Below, one piece after another: positions 21,022 to 29,052 of a stretch of DNA of 64,000 nt (within the stretch, counting starts at the first letter, position 1; every line of letters starts with the position of its first letter). The position numbers were made by a program, and so were the translations under genes. The stretch is from Pseudotabrizicola alkalilacus (GTDB taxonomy: Bacteria; Pseudomonadota; Alphaproteobacteria; Rhodobacterales; Rhodobacteraceae). The stretch covers positions 62,001 to 126,000 of the forward strand of contig NZ_QWEY01000010.1 in assembly GCF_003443995.1 (NCBI RefSeq), written 5' to 3'. Under the pieces are notes generated by a model that was given only the letters and a program-made list of their open reading frames with translations, did no database searches and had not been told where the DNA came from.

Positions 21022-23583
21022 ATGGATCTGATCGTTTTCCTCGCCATCCTATCTGGCCTGTTTCTGGCCATCGCCCTGTCCGAGCCGCTTGCGGCCCGGT
21101 TGCGCCTGCCTGTCACCGTGATCCTGGCCGCGATCGGCATTGGCATCGGCGCGGCGGCGGCGTGGTTTTTCCGCACCGACGTCACCGATGCGCTGAACCC
21201 GCTGGCGCTGGCAATTCTGACGCTGCCGATCTCGTCCGATCTGTTCATCTACATCTTTCTGCCGGTGCTGATCTTTCAGGTTTCGCTGACCCTGAACCTG
21301 CGCCGCTTGCTGGATGACTGGGTGCCGGTGCTGGTGCTGGCGGTGGTGGCTGTGGTGGTGGCGACCTTTGTGATCGGCATGGCGCTGAAACCCTTTACCC
21401 CGCTGCCGCTGATCGCCTGTCTGCTGATCGGTGCGATTGTCTCGACCACCGATCCGTCGGCCGTGGTCAGCATTTTCCGCGCCACCCCCGCGCCGCAACG
21501 GCTGGCCCGGATCGTGGAGGGCGAAAGCCTGCTGAACGACGCCGCCGCCATCGCGCTGACCTCGGTGTTTCTGGTGGCCGTCGCCGCCCGCGATGCCGAG
21601 CCGAATATCGGGCTGGCGATGCTGGGCCTGCCCTGGCTGATCGTGGCCGGGGCGGCGGTCGGCTGGCTGGTCGGCAGGCTGGCGGTACAGGTGATGGGCT
21701 GGATGAACCCCTGGCCACTGGCGCAGGTGTCGATCAGCTTTGCCACGCCGTTTGTCACCTTTCTGTTCACCGATCAGGTGATCGGGGCCTCGGGCGTGGT
21801 GGCGGTGGTGACGGCGGGGATGACCGTCAACTTTTCCGCCCCCGGCCGGATCTCGCCACCCGCGCTAGCGCAGCTGCGCGATGCCTGGGCGCTGATCGCC
21901 TATTGGGCCGGCGGGCTGATCTTTGTGCTGGCGGCGCTGCTGGTGCCGCGCATCCTTGCCGATATACGCCCTGCCGATGTCGGGCTGATCTTTGTCACGG
22001 TTGTTGCTGCCTTGGTTGCGCGGGCCATCGTGCTGTACGGCATCCTGCCGCTGCTGACCGCCGCGCGCCTGTCGCCACAAGTGGATTCACCCTACCGCAT
22101 CGCGATCCTGTGGGGGGGGTTGCGCGGCGCGGTGACACTGGCTCTGGCGTTGGCGGTCACCGAAAATCCGGCGATTTTTGTCGAAACCAAGCGGCAGGTC
22201 GGGATCATCGCCACCGGCTTTGTTCTGTTTACCCTGCTGGTACAGGGCACCACTCTGCGCTGGGTCATTTCCCTGCTGGGTCTTGACCGGCTGTCCCCGC
22301 TGGACCGCGCGCTATCGGATCAGGTGGTGGCGGTCTCGTTGCAAGAGGTGCGCGAAACCGTATCAGAAACCGCGCGTGAGATGGACCTGACCCCCGCCAT
22401 CGTCCGCGATGAGGCCGTGCGCTTTGGCGAGCGGCTGAACATGGCGGTCGAACGCGCGGATGAGGCGCGCGATATTCTGGAAAAAGACCGGGTGACACTG
22501 GGCCTGCTGGCGCTTGCCGGGCATGAGCGCGATCTGATTCTGGAGGCGTTTCAGGAAAACCTGATGTCGCCGCGTCTGGCCGACCGGATGCTGGCCGACG
22601 CCGACCGCCTGATCGAAGCCACGCTGACCGAAGGCCGCTCCGGCTATCGCGCGCAGGCCCGCCGGTCGCTGATGGCCAGCCGCACCCTGCGCGCGGCGGA
22701 ATGGCTGCACAACCGCTTCCGCCTGAAACAACCACTGGCCCGGCTGACCGAAGACCGGTTCGAGGCGCTGGTTGCGCATCGCCAGATGCTGCGGGCGCTC
22801 ACCGGTTTTATCGAGGGCCGGATCATGCGCATTCACTCACGCCGGGTGGCGGGCCTGCTGCATGATCTGATCAAACGCCGCATTGAAGATACCAACCGCG
22901 AGATGGAGGGGCTGCGCACCCAGTTCCCCGGCTATGCCGAAGAGCTGGAACGCCGCCTGATCCGCCGTCTGGTGCTGCAACGTGAAGAAGCAGAATACGA
23001 TCAGATGACCGCTGACGGTCTGATCGGGCCAGAACTGCGGCTGTCGCTGCGCGACCAGACCGCAGGGGAACGTGCCGCGCTTGCCACACGCCCCCGGCTG
23101 GACTTGCGGCTGCAACGCAGCGACATCGTGCGCAGCTTTCCGCTGTTCTCGGATCTGGACCCCGAGTCGCTGTCGCAACTCGCCAGGCAGATGAAGACGG
23201 TCTACGCCAAACCCGGCGACATTCTGATGCGCAAGGATGACAAGCCGGATCGCGTCTGGTTCATCGCCTCTGGCGCGGTCGAGGCGGAGCAGGCCAGCAG
23301 CCGCTTTCTTCTGGGCCGGGGTGAAATGTTCGGCCAGTTGTCGCTGTTGTTGCGCCGTTCACGCCGGGCGCGGGTGACGGCGATCAGCCACACGACCCTG
23401 CTCACACTAGAGGAATCGCGGTTTCTGGATCTGCTGCGCCGCGCGCCGCAGCTGTGCACCGCCGTGCAGGCCAGTGCCGAAAAGCGTGGCGTGGCGCTGG
23501 ATGCCAGCCAGCTGCCGCAAAGCGGCGCACCTGCGGTGGTGAAATCCGGCTGGCTGCGCCGGGGAATCAGTGCCGCGAAATAG
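21022..23583 (+). CDS. CPA1-type Na+/H+ antiporter with C-terminal cyclic-nucleotide-binding-like domain
   Basis: An 853-residue inner-membrane antiporter. Residues 1 to about 420 hold 12-13 transmembrane helices with the NhaP/CPA1 motifs STTDPSAVVSIFR and EGESLLNDAAAIAL. A long helical cytoplasmic region follows (about 430-690). The C-terminal part, beginning FPLFSDLDPESLSQLARQM, is a cNMP/CRP-type beta-roll. Its phosphate-binding cassette reads FGQLSLLLRRSRRARVTA: the usual Glu of FGE is Gln while the Arg is kept, so nucleotide binding is uncertain. It probably exports Na+ or K+ for H+ in pH or osmotic control. It stands alone, with a terminator upstream and a hairpin at its stop. Confidence 0.86.
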   Translation: MDLIVFLAILSGLFLAIALSEPLAARLRLPVTVILAAIGIGIGAAAAWFFRTDVTDALNPLALAILTLPISSDLFIYIFLPVLIFQVSLTLNLRRLLDDWVPVLVLAVVAVVVATFVIGMALKPFTPLPLIACLLIGAIVSTTDPSAVVSIFRATPAPQRLARIVEGESLLNDAAAIALTSVFLVAVAARDAEPNIGLAMLGLPWLIVAGAAVGWLVGRLAVQVMGWMNPWPLAQVSISFATPFVTFLFTDQVIGASGVVAVVTAGMTVNFSAPGRISPPALAQLRDAWALIAYWAGGLIFVLAALLVPRILADIRPADVGLIFVTVVAALVARAIVLYGILPLLTAARLSPQVDSPYRIAILWGGLRGAVTLALALAVTENPAIFVETKRQVGIIATGFVLFTLLVQGTTLRWVISLLGLDRLSPLDRALSDQVVAVSLQEVRETVSETAREMDLTPAIVRDEAVRFGERLNMAVERADEARDILEKDRVTLGLLALAGHERDLILEAFQENLMSPRLADRMLADADRLIEATLTEGRSGYRAQARRSLMASRTLRAAEWLHNRFRLKQPLARLTEDRFEALVAHRQMLRALTGFIEGRIMRIHSRRVAGLLHDLIKRRIEDTNREMEGLRTQFPGYAEELERRLIRRLVLQREEAEYDQMTADGLIGPELRLSLRDQTAGERAALATRPRLDLRLQRSDIVRSFPLFSDLDPESLSQLARQMKTVYAKPGDILMRKDDKPDRVWFIASGAVEAEQASSRFLLGRGEMFGQLSLLLRRSRRARVTAISHTTLLTLEESRFLDLLRRAPQLCTAVQASAEKRGVALDASQLPQSGAPAVVKSGWLRRGISAAK

Positions 23584-23603
23584 CCATGCAGCGCCTGCAT
23601 GGC
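23583..23603 (+). terminator. Hairpin at the antiporter stop codon
   Basis: GCCATGCAG-CGC-CTGCATGGC is a perfect 9-bp stem with a 3-base loop starting at the last base of the TAG stop. No T tract follows. It may protect the 3' end or terminate inefficiently. Confidence 0.45.
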
Positions 23604-23625
23604 GCCGCGCCATTTCTGCGGGTTG

Positions 23626-23635
23626 TTAGCGCTAC
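23626..23635. promoter_or_regulatory. TTAGCGCTAC operator-like site upstream of the DUF1127 gene
   Basis: TTAGCGCTAC, in the context TGTTAGCGCTACCC, differs by one base from the perfect palindrome before the second gap gene. It is 68 bases before the DUF1127 start codon and may bind the same LacI-family regulator. Confidence 0.45.
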
Positions 23636-23703
23636 CCTTCGGCCCCATTTCACGGACAGGCGGCAAGGAACATCCGGTTCACCGCCTTTGTGAAAGGAGA
23701 GAC

Positions 23704-23877
23704 ATGATGATCTCTGTCTATGAAATGATCCGCGACGCCGCAGTGACCTATGCGCGCTATCGCAAAACCCTCAACGAGATTGCAAACCTGCCGCTTGATG
23801 TGGCGCTCGACCTTGGGATCTATCCCGGCGATGCCCCGCGCATTGCCCGCCGCGCTGTTTACGGTCAGGCCGCCTGA
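23704..23877 (+). CDS. DUF1127 small protein
   Basis: A 57-residue basic protein with the DUF1127 (YjiS-like) pattern: an Arg/Tyr-rich helix ARYRKTLNEIANLP followed by LALDLGIYPGD-like residues (VALDLGIYPGDAPRIARR). DUF1127 proteins of this group have been implicated in RNA turnover, phosphate and carbon metabolism and stress in alphaproteobacteria; Arg-rich members bind RNA. The ATG (followed by a second ATG) is preceded by AAAGGAGAGAC, a strong ribosome site. A TTAGCGCTAC site lies upstream and a strong terminator downstream, so it is a single-gene unit. Confidence 0.82.
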   Translation: MMISVYEMIRDAAVTYARYRKTLNEIANLPLDVALDLGIYPGDAPRIARRAVYGQAA

Positions 23878-23963
23878 ACCCGATCAGCAATGGCCCGCCC
23901 CTTCTGGGGAGGGGTATTGGGCCTCGGGCAGGGATCAGCCGGCGACCTCGCCCGACCATTCGC

Positions 23964-23989
23964 AAAGGGGGGCATCTGCCCCCCTTTTT
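23964..23989. terminator. Terminator between DUF1127 gene and coaD
   Basis: AAAGGGGGGC-ATCT-GCCCCCCTTT is a perfect stem followed by further T residues. It lies between convergent genes and can serve both strands. Confidence 0.9.
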
Positions 23990-24007
23990 GGGTGCCGGAT
24001 CAGACCG

Positions 24008-24508
24008 TTACAACCGGGTGCCAAACCTGCGGCGCAGCGCGGCATCGACCGGGGGTGTCACGAATTTCGACACATCCCCCCCCAGCCGCGCAATCTCTTT
24101 CACCAGTTTTGACGCAATCGCCTGCCGACGGGCATCGGCCATCAGAAACACCGTCTCGATACTGGCATCCAACGCGCGGTTCATGCCAACCATCTGAAAT
24201 TCATATTCAAAATCCGCCACCGCCCGCAGGCCCCGCACAATAACCGTGGCCCCGACATCGCGGGCGCAGTCGATCAGCAGATTTTCAAACGGATGCACGA
24301 CAATCTCGCCACCAGTGCGGGCGGTGATGGCGGCGCATTCCGCCTCGACCATCGACACCCGGTCCTCTAGGCTGAACAGCGGCCCCTTGTCGCGGTTGAT
24401 CGCCACCCCGATCACCAGTCGGTCAACCAGCGCCATTGCACGCTGGATGATATCGACATGTCCCAACGTAACGGGATCGAATGTGCCGGGATAAAGGCCG
24501 ATGCGCAT
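24008..24508 (-). CDS. coaD: Phosphopantetheine adenylyltransferase
   Basis: Transfers AMP from ATP to 4'-phosphopantetheine, the penultimate step of coenzyme A synthesis. The 166-residue product starts MRIGLYPGTFDPVTLGHVDII, with the (H/T)xGH nucleotide motif TLGH. It continues with VIGVAINRDKGPLFSLEDR and VRGLRAVADFEYEFQMVGMNR; the usual ISSTxxR segment near the C-terminus reads IASKLVKEIARLGGDV here. The start ATG has GGGGGATC upstream; the 20-residue upstream extension was rejected. It is downstream of the CBS-domain gene on the same strand, 147 bases apart. Confidence 0.95.
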   Translation of the reverse strand: MRIGLYPGTFDPVTLGHVDIIQRAMALVDRLVIGVAINRDKGPLFSLEDRVSMVEAECAAITARTGGEIVVHPFENLLIDCARDVGATVIVRGLRAVADFEYEFQMVGMNRALDASIETVFLMADARRQAIASKLVKEIARLGGDVSKFVTPPVDAALRRRFGTRL

Positions 24509-24655
24509 GAGATCCCCCGTTTCCAAACTCCGGGCACGCAACAATATTAGGCAGCGGATTGCAAGCACGAAAGCGTTGCGGGGGGCAACCGCACGCCACC
24601 ACTCCGGGCATTCGTCGCCAACCGCGACACCGCCCGAAGGGCAGCCGAGCGCCGG

Positions 24656-25090
24656 TCAGAACCCTTTGATCATGCCTTCCAGCGCATCTTTTTCGGCGGC
24701 CAGCTGCATCAGCCGCGCCTTGACCACATCGCCGATCGAGATCAGGCCAACCATCTCATCACCCTCGACCACCGGCATATGGCGGAACCGGCCCGTGGTC
24801 ATCCGTTCCAGCACCGAATCCGCGCTTTCTCCGCATTTGCAGCATTGCACCACCTTGGTCATGATCGCCTCGACCGGGGCGATCAGGCAGACGTTGCCGT
24901 TGCGCGCCACCTCGGCCACGATATCGCGCTCTGACACGATCCCCAGAATGGTCTTGCCATCGTTCGACACCACAACCGTGCCGATTTTGCGCGTGGCCAG
25001 GATCTCGGCCACATGGCTCACATCGGCACCCGGTGGCACGGTGATCACGTCATTGCTGGCTTTCAGTTTCAGAATTTGCTGAACAATCAT
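24656..25090 (-). CDS. Tandem CBS-domain protein
   Basis: A 144-residue protein made of two CBS domains (about 8-70 and 75-140), forming one adenosyl-ligand-binding Bateman module with no fused effector domain. Visible motifs are KIGTVVVSNDGKTILGIVSERDIVAEV and RFRHMPVVEGDEMVGLISIGDVVKARL. A Cys-rich VQCCKCGES lies at the domain boundary. Such stand-alone proteins bind AMP, ATP or NADH and may tune partner enzymes; the partner is unknown. The start at MIVQQILKLK follows GGGAGGACAAGG and was preferred to an ATG eight codons upstream. Confidence 0.88.
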   Translation of the reverse strand: MIVQQILKLKASNDVITVPPGADVSHVAEILATRKIGTVVVSNDGKTILGIVSERDIVAEVARNGNVCLIAPVEAIMTKVVQCCKCGESADSVLERMTTGRFRHMPVVEGDEMVGLISIGDVVKARLMQLAAEKDALEGMIKGF

Positions 25091-25143
25091 CCTTGTCCTC
25101 CCTTGACCCGGCAATCAAAGCGTCCGCCCGCTGCCGCGTTCTG

Positions 25144-26064
25144 TCAAGCGTCCTGTGGGTCTGCCTGCGCACAGGTCCGGGATTCCAGACGCTGCACCTC
25201 ACGCCGGATGCCCTGCGCCAGCCGGTCGGCAAAGCGCGACAGCCGTGCCGAATGGGCGTCGCCCTCATGCCGGATCAGCCAGAACGCGCGGGTCAGCGAC
25301 AGCGATCCGGTCAGCACCTTGACCAGCTCCGGCGCAAACGGCAGCGCGAAATCATGCGCAACCCCGACGCCAGCTCCGGCGCGCAACAGGTTCAGCTGCA
25401 CCGACACCGAATTCGACGCCATCGGCGGCGTGTTCGCCCCCAGCGGGCCCAGATAATCCAGCTCTTTGTCAAAGATCATGTCGGCAATATAGCCCACCAC
25501 CCGGTGCGCTTTCAGATCGGCCAGCCCGCGCAGTGGCGGGGCATGGGCCAGATAGTCGGGGTGCGCCACCAGATGCAGGCGGTAATCGGTCAGCTTCTGC
25601 ACCGTCAGCCGCCCGGCCTGCGGTCGGCTGACGCCAATCGCCAGATCCGCCTCGCGCCGCGACAGGTTGAACACGCGCGGCAGCGCCACGATCTGCACCT
25701 CCAGCGCCGGATTCTCGTCGCAGATCGCCCGGATCACCTGCGGCAAAATGTAGTTCGCGCAGCCATCGGGCGCGCCCAGCCGGATCTGCCCCGACAGCCC
25801 GGTGCCACCACCGCCCCGCAGCGCCTCTTCCGCGCCGGTCAGCGCTGCCTCGGCCGCCTCGGCATGCGGCACCAGCTTTGCACCTTCCTCAGTGAGTGCG
25901 TAGCCCTGCGGCGATTTCAGGAACAATCGCGCCCCCGCGCCCTCCTCCAGCCGCGCCACCCGCCGCCCCACCGTCGCCGGGTCCAGGCCCAGCCGTTTGC
26001 CCGCCCCCGACAGCGTCTCGGTACGCGCCACGGCCAGAAACACCCGCAGATCATCCCAGTCCAT
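25144..26064 (-). CDS. LysR-family transcriptional regulator
   Basis: A 306-residue LysR regulator: N-terminal helix-turn-helix MDWDDLRVFLAVARTETLSGAGKRLGLDPATVGRRVARLE, linker helix, and effector domain (from about residue 90, SGQIRLGAPDGCANYILP). The pattern with RREADLAIGVSRPQAGRL resembles the GcvA/YafC-like branch. It is divergent from mmsA with 106 bases between start codons, so it probably controls mmsA and its own gene. The start at MDWDDLRVF is the usual one; a 24-residue extension would cross the promoter region. Confidence 0.87.
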   Translation of the reverse strand: MDWDDLRVFLAVARTETLSGAGKRLGLDPATVGRRVARLEEGAGARLFLKSPQGYALTEEGAKLVPHAEAAEAALTGAEEALRGGGGTGLSGQIRLGAPDGCANYILPQVIRAICDENPALEVQIVALPRVFNLSRREADLAIGVSRPQAGRLTVQKLTDYRLHLVAHPDYLAHAPPLRGLADLKAHRVVGYIADMIFDKELDYLGPLGANTPPMASNSVSVQLNLLRAGAGVGVAHDFALPFAPELVKVLTGSLSLTRAFWLIRHEGDAHSARLSRFADRLAQGIRREVQRLESRTCAQADPQDA

Positions 26065-26085
26065 GATTTCGGCCCAGCCCTTGCA

Positions 26086-26139
26086 TTTCCGCAAAACCTT
26101 TTTGGGATATTGCCGCTTTATCCGACTTTTCCGCAAGAC
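26086..26139. promoter_or_regulatory. Direct repeats in the lysR/mmsA divergent promoter
   Basis: TTTCCGCAAAAC (26086-26097) and TTTCCGCAAGAC (26128-26139) are direct repeats with starts 42 bases apart, about four helical turns. The first is part of the dyad TTGC-N6-GCAA. A further dyad GGATA...TATCC lies between them. Spacing and position suit LysR binding. Confidence 0.45.
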
Positions 26140-26170
26140 TATAGTGACACCAACCCAAAGGGAGGTTCCT

Positions 26171-27670
26171 ATGAAAGAGATCGGTCACTGGATCAATGGC
26201 AAGCATGTTGCCGGCACGTCAGGCCGCTTTGCCGATGTGTTCAACCCCGCCATCGGCGAGGTGCAGGCCCGCGTGGCACTTGCCAGCCCGGAAGAGCTGA
26301 ACGCCGCCACCACCGATGCTGCCCGCGCGCAGGTCAAATGGGGCGCCACCAACCCGCAGCGCCGCGCGCGGGTGATCATGAAATTCGTCGACCTTCTGAA
26401 CCGCGACATGGACAAGCTGGCCGAGGCGCTGTCGTCGGAACATGGCAAGACCATTCCCGATGCCAAGGGCGATATCCAGCGCGGGCTGGAGGTGATGGAA
26501 TTCTGCATCGGCGCGCCGCATCTGCTGAAGGGGGAGTTCACCGACAGCGCAGGCCCCGGCATCGACATGTATTCCATGCGCCAACCCATTGGCGTTGCAG
26601 CCGGAATCACGCCGTTCAACTTCCCCGCCATGATCCCGATGTGGAAAATGGGCCCCGCCTTGGCCTGTGGCAACGCCTTCATCCTGAAACCTTCCGAGCG
26701 CGCGCCGTCGGTGCCCTTGATGTTGGCCGAACTGATGCAGGAGGCGGGTCTGCCAGATGGCGTGCTGCAGGTGATCAACGGCGACAAGACGGCGGTTGAT
26801 GCGATCCTCGACAACCCGGAAATCGCCGGCGTCGGCTTTGTCGGCTCGACCCCGATTGCCGAGTATATCTACGGTCGTGGCTGCGCCAATGGCAAACGGG
26901 TGCAGTGCTTTGGCGGTGCCAAGAACCACATGATCATCATGCCCGACGCCGATCTGGATCAGGCCGCCGATGCGCTGATCGGGGCTGGCTATGGTGCTGC
27001 AGGCGAACGCTGCATGGCGATTTCGGTCGCGGTGCCGGTGGGCGATGAGACCGCCGACCGCCTGATCGAAAAGCTGATCCCCCGGATCGAAAAGCTGAAG
27101 GTCGGCCCCTATACCGCTGGCAATGATGTGGATTATGGCCCAGTGGTCACCGCCGCCGCCAAGGCCAATATCCTGAAATTGGTCGAGTCCGGTATCGCAC
27201 AGGGCGCGAAACTGGTGGTCGATGGCCGCAACTTCAACCTGCAAGGCTATGAAGACGGCTTCTTCGTCGGCCCGCATCTGTTCGACCATGTCACCACCGA
27301 AATGGACATCTACCGCAAGGAAATCTTCGGCCCGGTGCTGTCGACCGTGCGCGCCAAATCCTATGAGGAAGCCATCGGTTATGCGATGGACCACGAATAC
27401 GGCAACGGCATCGCGCTCTACACCCGCGACGGCGACACCGCCCGCGATTTCGCCAACCGGATCAACGTGGGCATGATCGGCATCAACGTGCCGATCCCGG
27501 TCCCGCTGGCCTATCACACCTTTGGCGGCTGGAAGAAATCGTCCTTCGGCGACCTGAACCAGCATGGCCCGGATGCCTTCCGCTTCTACACCCGGACCAA
27601 GACCATCACCTCCCGCTGGCCCTCGGGGATCAAGGAAGGCGCGAGCCTGAACTTCCGCCAGATGGACTGA
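26171..27670 (+). CDS. mmsA: CoA-acylating methylmalonate-semialdehyde dehydrogenase
   Basis: Converts methylmalonate semialdehyde (valine breakdown) or malonate semialdehyde (beta-alanine, inositol) to propionyl- or acetyl-CoA with NAD+. The 499-residue product has the family start GHWINGKHVAGTSGRF, the NAD-binding ITPFNFPAMIPMW, FVGSTPIAEYIYGR and the catalytic Cys in GAAGERCMAIS. The ATG follows GGGAGGTTCCT. No other valine-pathway genes are adjacent. The divergent LysR gene is the probable regulator, and a hairpin terminator follows. Confidence 0.95.
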   Translation: MKEIGHWINGKHVAGTSGRFADVFNPAIGEVQARVALASPEELNAATTDAARAQVKWGATNPQRRARVIMKFVDLLNRDMDKLAEALSSEHGKTIPDAKGDIQRGLEVMEFCIGAPHLLKGEFTDSAGPGIDMYSMRQPIGVAAGITPFNFPAMIPMWKMGPALACGNAFILKPSERAPSVPLMLAELMQEAGLPDGVLQVINGDKTAVDAILDNPEIAGVGFVGSTPIAEYIYGRGCANGKRVQCFGGAKNHMIIMPDADLDQAADALIGAGYGAAGERCMAISVAVPVGDETADRLIEKLIPRIEKLKVGPYTAGNDVDYGPVVTAAAKANILKLVESGIAQGAKLVVDGRNFNLQGYEDGFFVGPHLFDHVTTEMDIYRKEIFGPVLSTVRAKSYEEAIGYAMDHEYGNGIALYTRDGDTARDFANRINVGMIGINVPIPVPLAYHTFGGWKKSSFGDLNQHGPDAFRFYTRTKTITSRWPSGIKEGASLNFRQMD

Positions 27671-27691
27671 CCCTGCCCTTTACGGCCATTG

Positions 27692-27718
27692 CGGCGCCCC
27701 CTCACCGGGGCGCCGTTT
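27692..27718 (+). terminator. Hairpin terminator after mmsA
   Basis: CGGCGCCCC and GGGGCGCCG pair perfectly around CTCACC and are followed by TTT, 21 bases after the stop codon. Confidence 0.75.
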
Positions 27719-27756
27719 GCATGTGTGGGCCTTGCGACACCTTGGCGCACGATCAG

Positions 27757-27785
27757 TTGCGTCAGATCAATTAACATAGATGAAT
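27757..27785 (+). promoter_or_regulatory. FNR-like half box and SqrR-like operator before the DUF2892 gene
   Basis: TTGCGTCAGATCAA (27757-27770) has a perfect right FNR half and a 3/5 left half. ATTAACATAGATGAAT (27770-27785) matches ATTC-N8-GAAT with one mismatch. It is identical at 14 of 16 positions to the operator before the SQR-like gene. An AT-rich stretch with TATGTATATATG follows, a plausible -10 region. The pattern repeats the FNR-plus-operator layout of the SQR-like promoter. Confidence 0.5.
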
Positions 27786-27846
27786 ATGTATATATGATGT
27801 ATAGAAGATAAACGCCCGACCCGAGGGGCAGCAAAAGGACATCACC

Positions 27847-28053
27847 ATGCTCAAAACCAATGTTGGCGGCATCGACCGCATTCTGCGCATCGTCGTCGGA
27901 CTGGCCCTGATCGCAGGGTTTTTCCTGATGCCAGAGGCTGGCTATCGCTGGTTGTTCCTGCTGGGGATCATTCCGCTGGCGACCGGGTTGATGCAAACCT
28001 GCCCACTCTATTCAATATTTGGGCTAAACACCTGCCCGATCAAGAAAACCTGA
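27847..28053 (+). CDS. DUF2892 / YgaP-type small membrane protein
   Basis: A 68-residue protein starting MLKTNVGGIDRILRIVVGLAL, the DUF2892 signature, with two transmembrane helices (IVVGLALIAGFFLMP and WLFLLGIIPLATGLMQ). It ends with CPLYSIFGLNTCPIKK, where the two cysteines are conserved in the family. In other bacteria this domain is fused to rhodanese (YgaP) or encoded with sulfide-detoxification genes of the BigR/SqrR type, so a sulfur-related role is inferred. AAAGGACATCACC precedes the ATG. Its stop codon abuts the convergent stop of the next gene with no base between. Confidence 0.85.
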   Translation: MLKTNVGGIDRILRIVVGLALIAGFFLMPEAGYRWLFLLGIIPLATGLMQTCPLYSIFGLNTCPIKKT

Positions 28054-29043
28054 TCAGGGCGTCCAGGCGCTGCGGAGCAGGTCCGAATAGCTTTGACTCG
28101 AGGGGGCATGCATGCCCGCCTTGGGCAGCTTTGCCCGCTCCAGCACCTGCTCCAGCGGGACATCGGGCCGCACCACGCCCAACTCGTGCAGAAACCCTGG
28201 CAGATGGCCCGAGGCCAGCACCCGCCAATCCAGTGCCAGACCGGGCGCGATGCCCTTGACCAACCGGAACGGAACTGTGGTGCAATTGGCCAACAGCGTG
28301 TGATACCACTCCGGTTCCGCCGCCAATTCATTGGCGCGGTTGACGAAATTGAAAAACAGCTGTTTGCGCGCAGCCGCATCCAGCGTCACCGGGAACAGCG
28401 ACACCTGCTCACCGCGTGCATCGGTGCGCAGATGAACGATGTCGCGCTCATCCGCCGCAATCATCACCAGCTCATAGCGCCGGAAAAACCCGCCAAGGGC
28501 TGAAAACACCTCGCCTTCCTCGCGGCGGATCTCACCGGAGAACACGATCCGCTGCCCATCCGCAAAGCCGAAGCTGACCAGAACATGCGCGATCAGCGGG
28601 CTGTCCCACACGGACGTGAACATATCGAGTGAGGTGATGCGATCGGCATCAACAACCCGCGTCTCCCAGCTTTCTATTGCGTTATCAGGGTCTTGCCAGC
28701 GAAAGTTGCGCACGTTTCTCAAGGTGACGCGGTCGCCATCAAACTCTGCCGTGACGCCGTGGCGCACGTCCTTGGCCCAGATCCGGTCATCGCGGGGATC
28801 TTGCATCACCCACCACAGCGCAGCCATCGCGGCGAGAGCCGCCATCCCCGACCACAGCAGCCCCCAGCGTCGCTGCCACGCCGCCCAGCCAAACCCGGCG
28901 CCAAGCGTCAAAAGCGCGCCATGCAGCGCCAGACCCAGCGCGCCATGCGCATGAAAAGACACGGCCAGCCAGACCCAGACCAGCAACATCACCGCAGCTT
29001 TCAGCTGAAAACCGCGCCCGAACAGCCGAAGCGCCTTCTTCAC
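28054..29043 (-). CDS. DUF4105 (Lnb N-terminal-type) membrane-anchored protein
   Basis: A 329-residue protein with two or three N-terminal hydrophobic helices (AAVMLLVWVWLAVSFHAHG, LALHGALLTLGAGFGWAAW, SGMAALAAMAALWWVM), then a periplasmic domain. WYHTLLANCTTVPFRLVKGIAPG contains the Asn-Cys-Thr-Thr core typical of DUF4105, which looks like a papain-type active-site motif. The enzymatic role is not established. The start is GTG with AGAGGTC upstream. It follows uvrA by 9 bases on the same strand, so the two may be co-transcribed. Confidence 0.8.
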   Translation of the reverse strand: MKKALRLFGRGFQLKAAVMLLVWVWLAVSFHAHGALGLALHGALLTLGAGFGWAAWQRRWGLLWSGMAALAAMAALWWVMQDPRDDRIWAKDVRHGVTAEFDGDRVTLRNVRNFRWQDPDNAIESWETRVVDADRITSLDMFTSVWDSPLIAHVLVSFGFADGQRIVFSGEIRREEGEVFSALGGFFRRYELVMIAADERDIVHLRTDARGEQVSLFPVTLDAAARKQLFFNFVNRANELAAEPEWYHTLLANCTTVPFRLVKGIAPGLALDWRVLASGHLPGFLHELGVVRPDVPLEQVLERAKLPKAGMHAPSSQSYSDLLRSAWTP

Positions 29044-29052
29044 ATCAGACCT

